Shown here in pieces: positions 30,050-43,600 of a DNA stretch of 64,000 nt. The stretch is from Nematostella vectensis (Eukaryota > Cnidaria > Anthozoa > Actiniaria > Edwardsiidae). The stretch is taken from positions 64,001 through 128,000 of the forward strand of contig NC_064038.1 of the NCBI RefSeq assembly GCF_932526225.1. The letters run 5' to 3'. The notes below the pieces were generated by a model. The model saw nothing but the letters and a program-made list of their open reading frames with translations, did not search any database and had not been told where the DNA came from. The position numbers were made by a program, and so were the translations under genes. Numbering within the stretch: the first letter of the stretch is position 1; the number at the start of each line of letters is the position of its first letter.

Positions 30050-30410
30050 AAAAAGGCCATTGGCCTGGGATCGAACCCGGCCTAAAGAACAAAACGGAAA
30101 CCATACATACGGATTACCCAATCGGTATGGCAGCACAAGGCCTTTACGGAAGGCTGTAAAGAACCCGAAGGCCCCAAGCACCGATATTTCCGGCGAATAT
30201 GCTGTACAACACTCTTGCAAGGTATTCCAACCCGCGCATTAATGGGGAGGACAATAACCAGGATCCCAGGCCTGTAATACGGTTACGCCACCCACAGCTC
30301 GCTGAGATATGGGATGAAAAAAAATACAGGTCTATGTGGGCGTTTTGGGTCCCTTGGGGGCTCGCTATGTCGGCGTGGCATCGTAACGCACGCGGGCGCA
30401 TTGTCTTTTA
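30050..30410 (-). other. Conserved GC-richer block of the macrosatellite with a Pol III B-box-like motif (first unit shown)
   Basis: On the minus strand the block ends GGGTTCGATCCCAGG, which contains a consensus B box (GGTTCGATCCC), then GGCCAATGGCC and a T run able to terminate RNA polymerase III. An A box at the expected distance is not convincing; the nearest is TACCGATTGGG. The block is also present in the founder locus (27545-27905) and is the best preserved part of the unit. An 85-codon minus-strand frame (30144-30401) is intact in most copies, without any recognisable domain. It could be a tRNA-related element fragment. Transcription is not shown by the sequence. Confidence 0.45.
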
Positions 30411-33400
30411 TTGTGTACAGAATGTCTCTGTCGTTTTTTGCTTTACTTTTAGTTTTGCTTTATTTTTATTATTATTTTTTTGTCTTTTTATTTACAGTTC
30501 TATGTACAGTATTTGACCATAGCTATGATAACAATTATTCAAAATTATTGTAACCAACTATTGTAACCAATTATCGTAAACCAACTTGACTGCAAAACAC
30601 TATTAGGCATTTCTTTCATGTGACTGCGAAGTTGACATGTCAACATCTAGAGGCGCTTCACCCAACAAGGAATCATGGGGGACCATGAAAGCACAGTGTC
30701 GTGGAAAATTTTCCTGCCCCATTTATCAGGAACATCTGTGCAGCTGATGCCCTTAGTTGGATGGGGTGCACAGTTGCTTTGGGTATCGCCCTGAAGATGG
30801 CACAGTGACCACAAGATGTATCTTAATGAAACTGTATACTTATTTAAAATTTTAAAACATGTGAGTGTTACTTACTTAGTTACAGTAGTTCTTTTGAATA
30901 TTATTATTTACGTGTATAATTTAGATGAGTAATAAATACTTCTTATTTGTCTCGTAGAGCTCGTATCGTTCCTCCTAAATAACAAACAAAATAATGTGTG
31001 TTATTATCTTGGTGCAAAGGAATCTACAGTAGTTTTGTAATCAAATAATTGTTTTACTATTAACACACTTGTTCTTTCAACCAGTTTGTTGGTCTCACAA
31101 ATAGACTTTTAATAAACTGGTATCCCCCCTCTCCACTCAATAAAGGGTCAGCGTCATGGCACTGCGCATGTCTGGATTCAGTGTTTATTGTAGGCTTTCA
31201 ATTGTCTACACACAGTTGAACTTTAATAGTTGTCAATGCTTTGTTAAAATAATATTCGATATTTTACTGAATGTTTATTGACAGTTTGTGGGCATTTCCT
31301 TTGAATGCAAGTCTTCCACATGTACCAAAGGCTCATAGGTCAACATTAGAATTTGACTTAAATTCATTGTGTCCTGGCCGGAGAGCTATTGCAAAGCTCT
31401 TCATCACACTGCACTTTGAAGCATATTCTATGTATGCTTCTTTGTACAAAATGTACCCCTCCTAATAGAACATTAAAGATCACATAACTTGTTTACTTCC
31501 TCGACTCTATGCTTTTTATTTTTGTTCTCTTACTAGGAAAATATCGAATACAAATAATCAGTTAAGCTAGCAAGCTCATTTTGCTAGCTGTATATAATGC
31601 ATATCAGGCCTGTATCTTTAGTATCCTGGATCAGGTAGACGAACCTATGTCACACCACTTTTTTGATGAGTATTATAAAAAAATTACTAAAAAACGTTAT
31701 CTTGAACTGTGTAAAAAAAAAAAAAAAACATAGAAAAAAGAAGCCATTGGCCTGGGATCGAACCCGGCCTAAAGAACAAAACGGAAACCATACATACGGA
31801 TTACCCAATCGGTATGGCAGCACAAGGCTTTTACGGAAGGCTGTAAAGAACCCGAAGGCCCCAAGCACCGATATTTCCGGCGAATATGCTGTACAACACT
31901 CTTGCAAGGTATTCCAACCCGCGCATTAATGGGGAGGACAATAACCAGGATCCCAGGCCTGTAATACGGTTACGCCACGCACAGCTCGCTGAGATATGGG
32001 ATGAAAAAAAATACAGGTCTATGTGGGCGTTTTGGGTCCCTTGGGGGCTCGCTATTTCGGCGTGGCATCGTAACGCACGCGAGCGCATTGTCTTTTATTG
32101 TGTACAGAATGTCTCTGTCGTTTTTTGCTTTACTTTTAGTTTTGCTTTATTTTTATTATTATTTTTTTGTCTTTTTATTTACAGTTCTTTGTACAGTATT
32201 TGACCATAGCTATGATAACAATTATTCAAAATTATTGTAACCAACTATTGTAACCAATTATCGTAAACCAACTTGACTGCAAAACACTATTAGGCATTTC
32301 TTTCATGTGACTGCAAAGTTGACATGTCAACATCTAGAGGGGCTTCACCCAACAAGGAATCATGGGGGACCATGAAAGCACGGTGTCGCGGAAAATGTTC
32401 CTGCCCCATTTATCAGGAACATCTGTGCAGCCGATGCCCTTAGTTGGATGGGGTGCACAGTTGCTTTGGGTATCGCCCTGAAGACTGCACAGTGACCACA
32501 AGATGTATCTGAATGAAACTGTATACTTATTTCAAATTTTAAAAACATGTGATTGTTACTTACTTAGTTACAGTAGTTCTTTTGAATATTATTATTTACG
32601 TGTATAATTTAGATGAGTATTAAATACATCTTATTTGTCTCGTAGAGCTCGTATCGTTCCACCTAAATAACAAACAAAATAATGTGTGCTATTATCTTGG
32701 TGCAAAGGAATCTACAGTAGTTTTGTAATCAAATAATTGTTTTACTATTAACACACTTGTTCTTTCAACCAGTTTGTTGGTCTCACAAATAGACTTTTAA
32801 TAAACTGGTATCCCCCCCTCTCCACTCAATAAAGGGTCAGCGTCATGGCATTGCGCATGTCTGGAGTCAGTGTTTATTGTAGGCTTTCAATTGTCGACAC
32901 ACAGTTGAACTTTAATAGTTGTCAATGCTTTGTTAAAATAATATTCGATATTTTACTGAATGTTTATTGACAGTTTGTGGGCATTTGCTTTGAATGCAAG
33001 TCTTCCACATGTACCAAAGGCTCATAGGTCAACATTAGAATTTGACTTAAATTCATTGTGTCCTGGCCGGAGAGCTATTGCAAAGCTCTTCATCACACTG
33101 CACTTTGAAGCATATTCTATGTATGCTTCTTTGTACAAAATGTACCCCTCCTAATAGAACATTAAAGATCACATAACTTGTTTACTTCCTCGACTCTATG
33201 CTTTTTATTTTTGTTCTCTTACTAGGAAAATATCGAATACAAATAATCAGTTAAGCTAGCAAGCTCATTTTGCTAGCTGTATATAATGCATATCAGGCCT
33301 GTATCTTTAGTATCCTGGATCAGGTAGACGAACCTATGTCACACCACTTTTTTGATGAGTATTATAAAAAAATACTAAAAAACGTTATCTTGAACTGTGT

Positions 33401-36400
33401 AAAAAAAAAAAAAAAAAAACAGAGAAAAAAAAAAGGCCATTGGCCTGGGATCGAACCCGGCGTAAAGAACAAAACGGAAACCATACATACGGATTACCCA
33501 ATCGGTATGGCAGCACAAGGCTTTTACGGAAGGCTGTAAAGAACCCGAAGGCCCCAAGCACCGATATTTCCGGCGAATATGCTGTACAACACTCTTGCAA
33601 GGTATTCCAACCCGCGCATTAATGGGGAGGACAATAACCAGGATCCCAGGCCTGTAATACGGTTACGCCACGCACAGCTCGCTGAGATATGGGATGAAAA
33701 AAAATACAGGTCTATGTGGGCGTTTTGGGTCCCTTGGGGGCTCGCTATTTCGGCGTGGCATCGTAACGCACGCGAGCGCATTGTCGTTTATTGTGTACAG
33801 AATGTCTCTGTCGTTTTTTGCTTTACTTTTAGTTTTGCTTTATTTTTATTATTATTTTTTTGTCTTTTTATTTACAGTTCTTTGTACAGTATTTGACCAT
33901 AGCTATGATAACAATTATTCAAAATTATTGTAACCAACTATTGTAACCAATTATCGTAAACCAACTTGACTGCAAAACACTATTAGGCATTTCTTTCATG
34001 TGACTGCAAAGTTGACATGTCAACATCTAGAGGGGCTTCACCCAACAAGGAATCATGGGGGACCATGAAAGCACGGTGTCGCGGACAATTTTCCTGCCCC
34101 ATTTATCAGGAACATCTGTGCAGCCGATGCCCTTAGTTGGATGGGGTGCACAGTTGCTTTGGGTATCGCCCTGAAGATGGCACAGTGACCACAAGATGTA
34201 TCTGAATGAAACTGTTTACTTATTTCAAATTTTAAAAACATGTGAGGGTTACTTACTTAGTTACAGTAGTTCTTTTGAATATTATTATTTACGTGTATAA
34301 TTTAAATGAGTAATAAATACTTCTTATTTGTCTCGTAGAGCTCGTATCGTTCCTCCTAAATAACAAACAAAATAATGTGTGTTATTATCTTGGTGCAAAG
34401 GAATCTACAGTAGTTTTGTAATCAAATAATTGTTTTACTATTAACACACTTGTTCTTTCAACCAGTTTGTTGGTCTCACAAATAGACTTTTAATAAACTG
34501 GTATCCCCCCCTCTCCACTCAATAAAGGGTCAGCGTCATGGCATTGCGCATGTCTGGAGTCAGTGTTTATTGTAGGCTTTCAATTGTCTACACACAGTTG
34601 AACTTTAATAGTTGTCAATGCTTTGTTAAAATAATATTCGATATTTTACTGAATGTTTATTGACAGTTTGTGTGCATTTCCTTTGAATGCAAGTCTTCCA
34701 CATGTACCAAAGGCTCATAGGTCAACATTAGAATTTGACTGAAATTCATTGTGTCCTGGCCGGAGAGCTATTGCAAAGGTCTTCATCACACTGCACTTTG
34801 AAGCATATTCTATGTATGCTTCTTTGTACAAAATGTACCCCTCCTAATAGAACATTAAAGATCACATAACTTGTTTACTTCCTCGACTCTATGCTTTTTA
34901 TTTTTGTTCTCTTACTAGGAAAATATCGAATACAAATAATCAGTTAAGCTAGCAAGCTCATTTTGCTAGCTGTATATAATGCATATCAGGCCTGTATCTT
35001 TAGTATCCTGGATCAGGTAGACGAACCTATGTCACACCACTTTTTTGATGAGTATTATAAAAAAAAATACTAAAAAACGTTATCTTGAACTGTGTAAAAA
35101 AACAAAAACATAGAAAAAAAAAGGCCATTGGCCTGGGATCGAACCCGGCCTAAAGAACAAAACGGAAACCATACATACGGATTACCCAATCGGTATGGCA
35201 GCACAAGGCTTTTACGGAAGGCTGTAAATAACCCGAAGGCCCCAAGCACCGATATTTCCGGCGAATATGCTGTACAACACTCTTGCAAGGTATTCCAACC
35301 CGCGCATTAATGGGGAGGAAAATAACCAGGATCCCAGGCCTGTAATACGGTTACGCCACGCACAGCTCGCTGAGATATGAGTTAAAAAAAAATACAGGTC
35401 TATGTGGGCGTTTTGGGTCCCTTGGGGGCTCGCTATTTCGGCGTGGCATCGTAACGCACGGGGGCGCATTGTCTTTTATTGTGTACAGAATGTCTCTGTC
35501 TTTTTTTGCTTTACTTTTAGTTTTGCTTTATTTTTATTATTATTTTTTTGCCTTTTTATTTACAGTTCTTTGTACAGTATTTGACCATAGCTATGAAAAC
35601 AATTATTCAAAATTATTGTAACCAACTATTGTACACAATTATCGTAAACCAACTTGACTGCAAAACACTATTAGGCATTTCTTTCATGTGACTGCGAAGT
35701 TGACATGTCAACATCTAGAGGCGCTTCACCCAACAAGGAATCATGGGGGACCATGAAAGCACGGTGTCGTGGAAAATTTTCCTGCCCCATTTATCAGGAA
35801 CATCTGTGCAGCCGATGCCCTTAGTTGGATGGGGTGCACAGGTGCTTTGGGTATCGCCCTGAAGATGGCACAGTGACCACAAGATGTATCTGAATGAAAC
35901 TGTATACTTATTTCAAATTTTAAAAACATGTGAGTGTTACTTACTTAGTTACAGTAGTTCTTTTGAATATTATTATTTACGTGTATAATTTAGATGAGTA
36001 ATAAATACTTCTTATTTGTCTCGTAGAGCTCGTATCGTTCCTCCTAAATAACAAACAAAATAATGTGTGTTATTATCTTGGTGCAAAGGAATCTACAGTA
36101 GTTTTGTAATCAAATAATTGTTTTACTATTAACACACTTGTTCTTTCAACCAGTTTGTTGGTCTCACAAATAGACTTTTAATAAACTGGTATCCCCCCTC
36201 TCCACTCAATAAAGGGTCAGCGTCATGGCATTGCGCATGTCTGGAGTCAGTGTTTATTGTAGGCTTTCAATTGTCTACACACAGTTGAACTTTAATAGTT
36301 GTCAATGCTTTGTTAAAATAATATTCGATATTTTACTGAATGTTTATTGACAGTTTGTGGGCATTTCCTTTGAATGCAAGTCTTCCACATGTACCAAAGG

Positions 36401-37584
36401 CTCATAGGTCAACATTAGAATTTGACTTAAATTCATTGTGTCCTGGCCGGAGAGCTATTGCAAAGCTCTTCATCACACTGCACTTTGAAGCATATTCTAT
36501 GTATGCTTCTTTGTACAAAATGTACCCCTCCTAATAGAACATTAAAGATCACATAACTTGTTTACTTCCTCGACTCTATGCTTTTTATTTTTGTTCTCTT
36601 ACTAGGAAAATATCGAATACAAATAATCAGTTAAGCTAGCAAGCTCATTTTGCTAGCTGTATATAATGCATATCAGGCCTGTATCTTTAGTATCCTGGAT
36701 CAGGTAGACGAACCTATGTCACACCACTTTTTTGATGAGTATTATAAAAAAATTACTAAAAAACGTTATCTTGAACTGTGTAAAAAAAAAAAAAAAACAT
36801 AGAAAAAAGAAGCCATTGGCCTGGGATCGAACCCGGCCTAAAGAACAAAACGGAAACCATACATACGGATTACCCAATCGGTATGGCAGCACAAGGCTTT
36901 TACGGAAGGCTGTAAAGAACCCGAAGGCCCCAAGCACCGATATTTCCGGCGAATATGCTGTACAACACTCTTGCAAGGTATTCCAACCCGCGCATTAATG
37001 GGGAGGACAATAACCAGGATCACAGGCCTGTAATACGGTTACGCCACGCACAGCTCGCTGAGATATGGGATGAAAAAAAATACAGGTCTATGTGGGCGTT
37101 TTGGGTCCCTTGGGGGCTCGCTATTTCGGCGTGGCATCGTAACGCACGCGAGCGCATTGTCTTTTATTGTGTACAGAATGTCTCTGTCGTTTTTTGCTTT
37201 ACTTTTAGTTTTGCTTTATTATTATTATTATTTTTTTGTCTTTTTATTTACATTTCTTTGTACAGTATTTGACCATAGCTATGATAACAATTATTCAAAA
37301 TTATTGTAACCAACTATTGTAACCAATTATCGTAAACCAACTTGACTGCAAAACACTATTAGGCATTTCTTTCATGTGACTGCAAAGTTGACATGTCAAC
37401 ATCTAGAGGAGCTTCACACAACAAGGAATCATGGGGGACCATGAAAGCACGGTGTCGCGGACAATTTTCCTGCCCCATTTATCAGGAACATCTGTGCAGC
37501 CGATGCCCTTAGTTGGATGGGGTGCACAGTTGCTTTGAGTATCGCCCTGAAGACTGCACAGTGACCACAAGATGTATCTGAATG

Positions 37585-37612
37585 AAACTGTATACCAGGA
37601 ACATCTGAGCTC
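37585..37612. repeat. Deletion junction in one macrosatellite unit with a templated insertion
   Basis: This unit lacks about 115 bp found in all the others, between gaaactgtata and gagctcgtatcg. In their place is ccaggaacatct, a near copy of atcaggaacatctg located about 100 bp upstream in the same unit (about 37480). Confidence 0.75.
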
Positions 37613-40600
37613 GTATCGTTCCTCCTAAATAACAAACAAAATAATGTGTGTTATTATCTTGGTGCAAAGGAATCTACAGTAGTTTTGTAATCAAATAATT
37701 GTTTTACTATTAACACACTTGTTCTTTCAACCAGTTTGTTGGTCTCACAAATAGACTTTTAATAAACTGGTATCCCCCCTCTCCACTCAATAAAGGGTCA
37801 GCGTCATGGCATTGCGCATGTCTGGAGTCAGTGTTTATTGTAGGCTTTCAATTGTCGACACACAGTTGAACTTTAATAGTTGTCAATGCTTTGTTAAAAT
37901 ATTATTCGATATTTTACTGAATGTTTATTGACAGTTTGTGGGCATTTCCTTTGAATGCAAGTCTTCCACATGTACCAAAGGCTCATAGTTCAACGATAGA
38001 ATTTGACTGAAATTCATTGTGTCCTGGCCGGAGAGCTATTGCAAAGCTCTTCATCACACTGCACTTTGAAGCATATTCTATGTATGCTTCTTTGTACAAA
38101 ATGTACCCCTCCTAATAGAACATTAAAGATCACATAACTTGTTTACTTCCTCGACTCTATGCTTTTTATTTTTGTTCTCTTACTAGGAAAATATCGAATA
38201 CAAATAATCAGTTAAGCTAGCAAGCTCATTTTGCTAGCTGTATATAATGCATATCAGGCCTGTATCTTTAGTATCCTGGATCAGGTAGACGAACCTATGT
38301 CACACCACTTTTTTGATGAGTATTATAAAAAAAATACTAAAAAACGTTATCTTGAACTGTAAAAAAAAAAAAAAAAAAAAAAACAGAGAGAAAAAAAAGG
38401 CCATTGGCCTGGGATCGAACCCGGCCTAAAGAAAAAAACGGAAACCATACATACGGATTACCCAATCGGTATGGCAGCACAAGGCTTTTACGGAAGGCTG
38501 TAAAGAACCCGAAGGCCCCAAGCACCGATATTTCCGGCGAATATGCTGTACAACACTCTTGCAAGGTATTCCAACCCGCGCATTAATGGGGAGGACAATA
38601 ACCAGGATCCCAGGCCTGTAATACGGTTACGCCACGCACAGCTCGCTGAGATATGGGATGAAAAAAAATACAGGTCTATGTGGGCGTTTTGGGTCCCTTG
38701 GGGGCTCGCTATTTCGGCGTGGCATCGTAACGCACGCGAGCGCATTGTCTTTTATTGTGTACAGAATGTCTCTGTCGTTTTTTGCTTTACTTTTAGTTTT
38801 GCTTTATTTTTATTATTATTTTTTTGTCTTTTTATTTACAGTTCTTTGTACAGTATTTGACCATAGCTATGATAACAATTATTCAAAATTATTGTAACCA
38901 ACTATTGTAACCAATTATCGTAAACCAACTTGACTGCAAAACACTATTAGGCATTTCTTTCATGTGACTGCAAAGTTGACATGTCAACATCTAGAGGGGC
39001 TTCACCCAACAAGGAATCATGGGGGACCATGAAAGCACGGTGTCGCGGACAATTTTCCTGCCCCATTTATCAGGAACATCTGTGCAGCCGATGCCCTTAG
39101 TTGGATGGGGTGCACAGTTGCTTTGGGTATCGCCCTGAAGATGGCACAGTGACCACAAGATGTATCTGAATGAAACTGTATACTTATTTCAAATTTTAAA
39201 AACATGTGAGGGTTACTTACTTAGTTACAGTAGTTCTTTTGAATATGATTATTTACGTGTATAATTTAGATGAGTAATAAATACTTCTTATTTGTCTCGT
39301 AGAGCTCGTATCGTTCCTCCTAAATAACAAACAAAATAATGTGTGTTATTATCTTGGTGCAAAGGAATCTACAGTAGTTTTGTAATCAAATAATTGTTTT
39401 ACTATTAACACACTTGTTCTTTCAACCAGTTTGTTGGTCTCACAAATAGACTTTTAATAAACTGGTATCCCCCCCCTCTCCACTCAATAAAGGGTCAGCG
39501 TCATGGCATTGCGCATGTCTGGAGTCAGTGTTTATTGTAGGCTTTCAATTGTCTACACACAGTTGAACTTTAATAGTTGTCAATGCTTTGTTAAAATAAT
39601 ATTCGATACTTTACTGAATGTTTATTGACAGTTTGTGGGCATTTCCTTTGAATGCAAGTCTTCCACATGTACCAAAGGCTCATAGGTCAACATTAGAATG
39701 TGACTGAAATTCATTGTGTCCTGGCCGGAGAGCTATTGCAAAGCTCTTCATCACACTGCACTTTGAAGCATATTCTATGTATGCTTCTTTGTACAAAATG
39801 TACCCCTCCTAATAGAACATTAAAGATCACATAACTTGTTTACTTCCTCGACTCTATGCTTTTTATTTTTGTTCTCTTACTAGGAAAATATCGAATACAA
39901 ATAATCAGTAAAGCTAGCAAGCTCATTTTGCTAGCTGTATATAATGCATATCAGGCCTGTATCTTTAGTATCCTGGATCAGGTAGACGAACCTATGTCAC
40001 ACCACTTTTTGATGAGTATTATAAAAAAAAAACTAAAAAACGTTATCTTGAACTGTGTAAAAAAAAAAAAAAAAAAACATAGAAAAAAAGGCCATTGGCC
40101 TGGGATCGAACCCGGCCTAAAGAACAAAACGGAAACCATACATACGGATTACCCAATCGGTATGGCAGCACAAGGCTTTTACGGAAGGCTGTAAAGAACC
40201 CGAAGGCCCCAAGCACCAATATTTCCGGCGAATATGCTGTACAACACTCTTGCAAGGTATTCCAACCCGCGCATTAATGGGGAGGACAATAACCAGGATC
40301 CCAGGCCTGTAATACGGTTACACCACGCACAGCTCGCTGAGATATGAGTTGAAAAAAAATACAGGTCTATGTGGGCGTTTTGGGTCCCTTGGGGGCTCGC
40401 TATTTCGGCGTGGCATCGTAACGCACGCGAGCGCATTGTCTTTTATTGCGTACAGAATGTCTCTGTCGTTTTTTGCTTTACTTTTAGTTTTGCTTTATTT
40501 TTATTATTATTTTTTTGTCTTTTTATTTACAGTTCTTTGTACAGTATTTGACCATAGCTATGATAACAATTATTCAAAATTATTGTAACCAACTATTGTA

Positions 40601-43600
40601 ACCAATTATCGTAAACCAACTTGACTGCAAAACACTATTAGGCATTTCTTTCATGTGACTGCAAAGTTGACATGTCAACATCTAGAGGGGCTTCACCCAA
40701 CAAGGAATCATGGGGGACCATGAAAGCACGGTGTCGCGGAAAATTTTCCTGCCCCATTTATCAGGAACATCTGTGCAGCCGATGCCCTTAGTTGGATGGG
40801 GTGCACAGTTGCTTTGGGTATCGCCCTGAAGATGGCACAGTGACCACAAGATGTATCTGAATGAAACTGTATACTTATTTCAAATTTTAAAAACATGTGA
40901 GGGTTACTTACTTAGTTACAGTAGTTCTTTTGAATATTATTATTTACGTGTATAATTTAGATGAGTAATAAATACTTCTTATTTGTCTCGTAGAGCTCGT
41001 ATCGTTCCTCCTAAATAACAAACAAAATAATGTGTGTTATTATCTTGGTGCAAAGGAATCTACAGTAGTTTTGTAATCAAATAATTGTTTTACTATTAAC
41101 ACACTTGTTCTTTCAACCAGTTTGTTGGTCTCACAAATAGACTTTTAATAAACTTGTATCCCCCCCTCTCCACTCAATAAAGGGTCAGCGTCATGGCATT
41201 GCGCATGTCTGGAGTCAGTGTTTATTGTAGGCTTTCAATTGTCTACACACAGTTGAACTTTAATAGTTGTCAATGCTTTGTTAAAATAATATTCGATATT
41301 TTACTGAATGTTTATTGACAGTTTGTGGGCATTTCCTATGAATGCAAGTCTTCCACATGTACCAAAGGCTCATAGGTCAACATTAGAATTTGACTGAAAT
41401 TCATTGTGTCCTGGCCGTAGAGCTATTGCAAAGCTCTTCATCACACTGCACTTTGAAGCATATTCTATGTATGCTTCTTTGTACAAAATGTACCCCTCCT
41501 AATAGAACATTAAAGATCACATAACTTGTTTACTTCCTCGACTCTATGCTTTTTATTTTTGTTCTCTTACTAGTAAAATATCGAATACAAATAATCAGTT
41601 AAGCTAGCAAGCTCATTTTGCTAGCTGTATATAATGCATATCAGGCCTGTATCTTTAGTATCCTGGATCAGGTAGACAAACCTATGTCACACCACTTTTT
41701 GATGAGTATTATAAAAAGAAAACTAAAAAACGTTATCTTGAACTGTGTAAAAAAAAAAAAAAAAAAAAACATAGAAAAAAAGGCCATTGGCCTGGGATTG
41801 AACCCGGCCTAAAGAACAAAACGGAAACCATACATACGGATTACCCAATCGGTATGGCAGCACAAGGCTTTTACGGAAGGCTGTAAAGAACCCGAAGGCC
41901 CCAAGCACCGATATTTCCGGCGAATATGCTGTACAACACTCTTGCAAGGTATTCCAACCCGCGCATTAATGGGGAGGACAATAACCAGGATCCCAGGCCT
42001 GTAATACGGTTACACCACGCACAGCTCGCTGAGATATGAGTTGAAAAAAAATACAGGTCTATGTGGGCGTTTTGGGTCCCTTGGGGGCTCGCTATTTCGG
42101 CGTGGCATCGTAACGCACGCGGGCGCATTGTCTTTTATTGTGTACAGAATGTCTCTGTCGTTTTTTGCTTTACTTTTAGTTTTGCTTTATTTTTATTATT
42201 ATTTTTTTGTCTTTTTATTTACAGTTTTTTGTACAGTATTTGACCATAGCTATGATAACAATTATTATAACAACTATTATTATAACAACTATTGTAACCA
42301 ATTATCGTAAACCAACTTGACTGCAAAACACTATTAGGCATTTCTTTCATGTGACTGCAAAGTTGACATGTCAACATCTAGAGGGGCTTCACCCAACAAG
42401 GAATCATGGGGGACCATGAAAGCACGGTGTCGCGGAAAATTTTCCTGCCCCATTTATCAGGAACATCTGTGCAGCCGATGCCCTTAGTTGGATGGGGTGC
42501 ACAGTTGCTTTGGGTATCGCCCTGAATAAGGCACAGTGACCACAAGATGTATCTGAATGAAACTGTATACTTATTTCAAATTTTAAAAACATGTGAGTGT
42601 TACTTACTTAGTTACAGTAGTTCTTTTGAATATTATTATTTACGTGTATAATTTAGATGAGTAATAAATACTTCTTATTTGTCTCGTAGAGCTCGTATCG
42701 TTCCTCCTAAATAACAAACAAAATAATGTGTGTTATTATCTTGGTGCAAAGGAATCTACAGTAGTTTTGTAATCAAATAATTGTTTTACTATTAACACAC
42801 TTGTTCTTTCAACCAGTTTGTTGGTCTCACAAATAGACTTTTAATAAACTGGTATCCCCCCCCTCTCCACTCAATAAAGGGTCAGCGTCATGGCATTGCG
42901 CATGTCTGGAGTCAGTGTTTATTGTAGGCTTTCAATTGTCTACACACAGTTGAACTTTAATAGTTGTCAATGCTTTGTTAAAATAATATTCGATATTTTA
43001 CTGAATGTTTATTGACAGTTTGTGGGCATTTCCTTTAAATGCAAGTCTTCCACATGTACCAAAGGCTCATAGGTCAACATTAGAATTTGACTTAAATTCA
43101 TTGTGTCCTGGCCGGAGAGCTATTGCAAAGCTCTTCATCACACTGCACTTTGAAGCATATTCTATGTATGCTTCTTTGTACAAAATGTACCCCTCCTAAT
43201 AGAACATTAAAGATCACATAACTTGTTTACTTCCTCGACTCTATGCTTTTTATTTTTGTTCTCTTACTAGGAAAATATCGAATACAAATAATCAGTTAAG
43301 CTAGCAAGCTCATTTTGCTAGCTGTATATGATGTACATCAGGCCTGTATCTTTAGTATCCTGGATCAGGTAGACGAACCTATGTCACACCACTTTTTTGA
43401 TGAGTATTATAAAAAAAATACTAAAAAACGTTATCTTGAACTGTGTAAAAAAAAAAAAAAAAAACATAAAAAAAAGGCCATTGGCCTGGGATCGAACCCG
43501 GCCTAAAGAACAAAACGGAAACCATACATACGGATTACCCAATCGGTATGGCAGCACAAGGCTTTTACGGAAGGCTGTAAAGAACCCGAAGGCCCCAAGC

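Noticed and set aside
30050-30140. A functional tRNA gene in the macrosatellite
   Set aside because: A B box is present, but acceptor, D and anticodon stems cannot be folded convincingly and the A box is poor.
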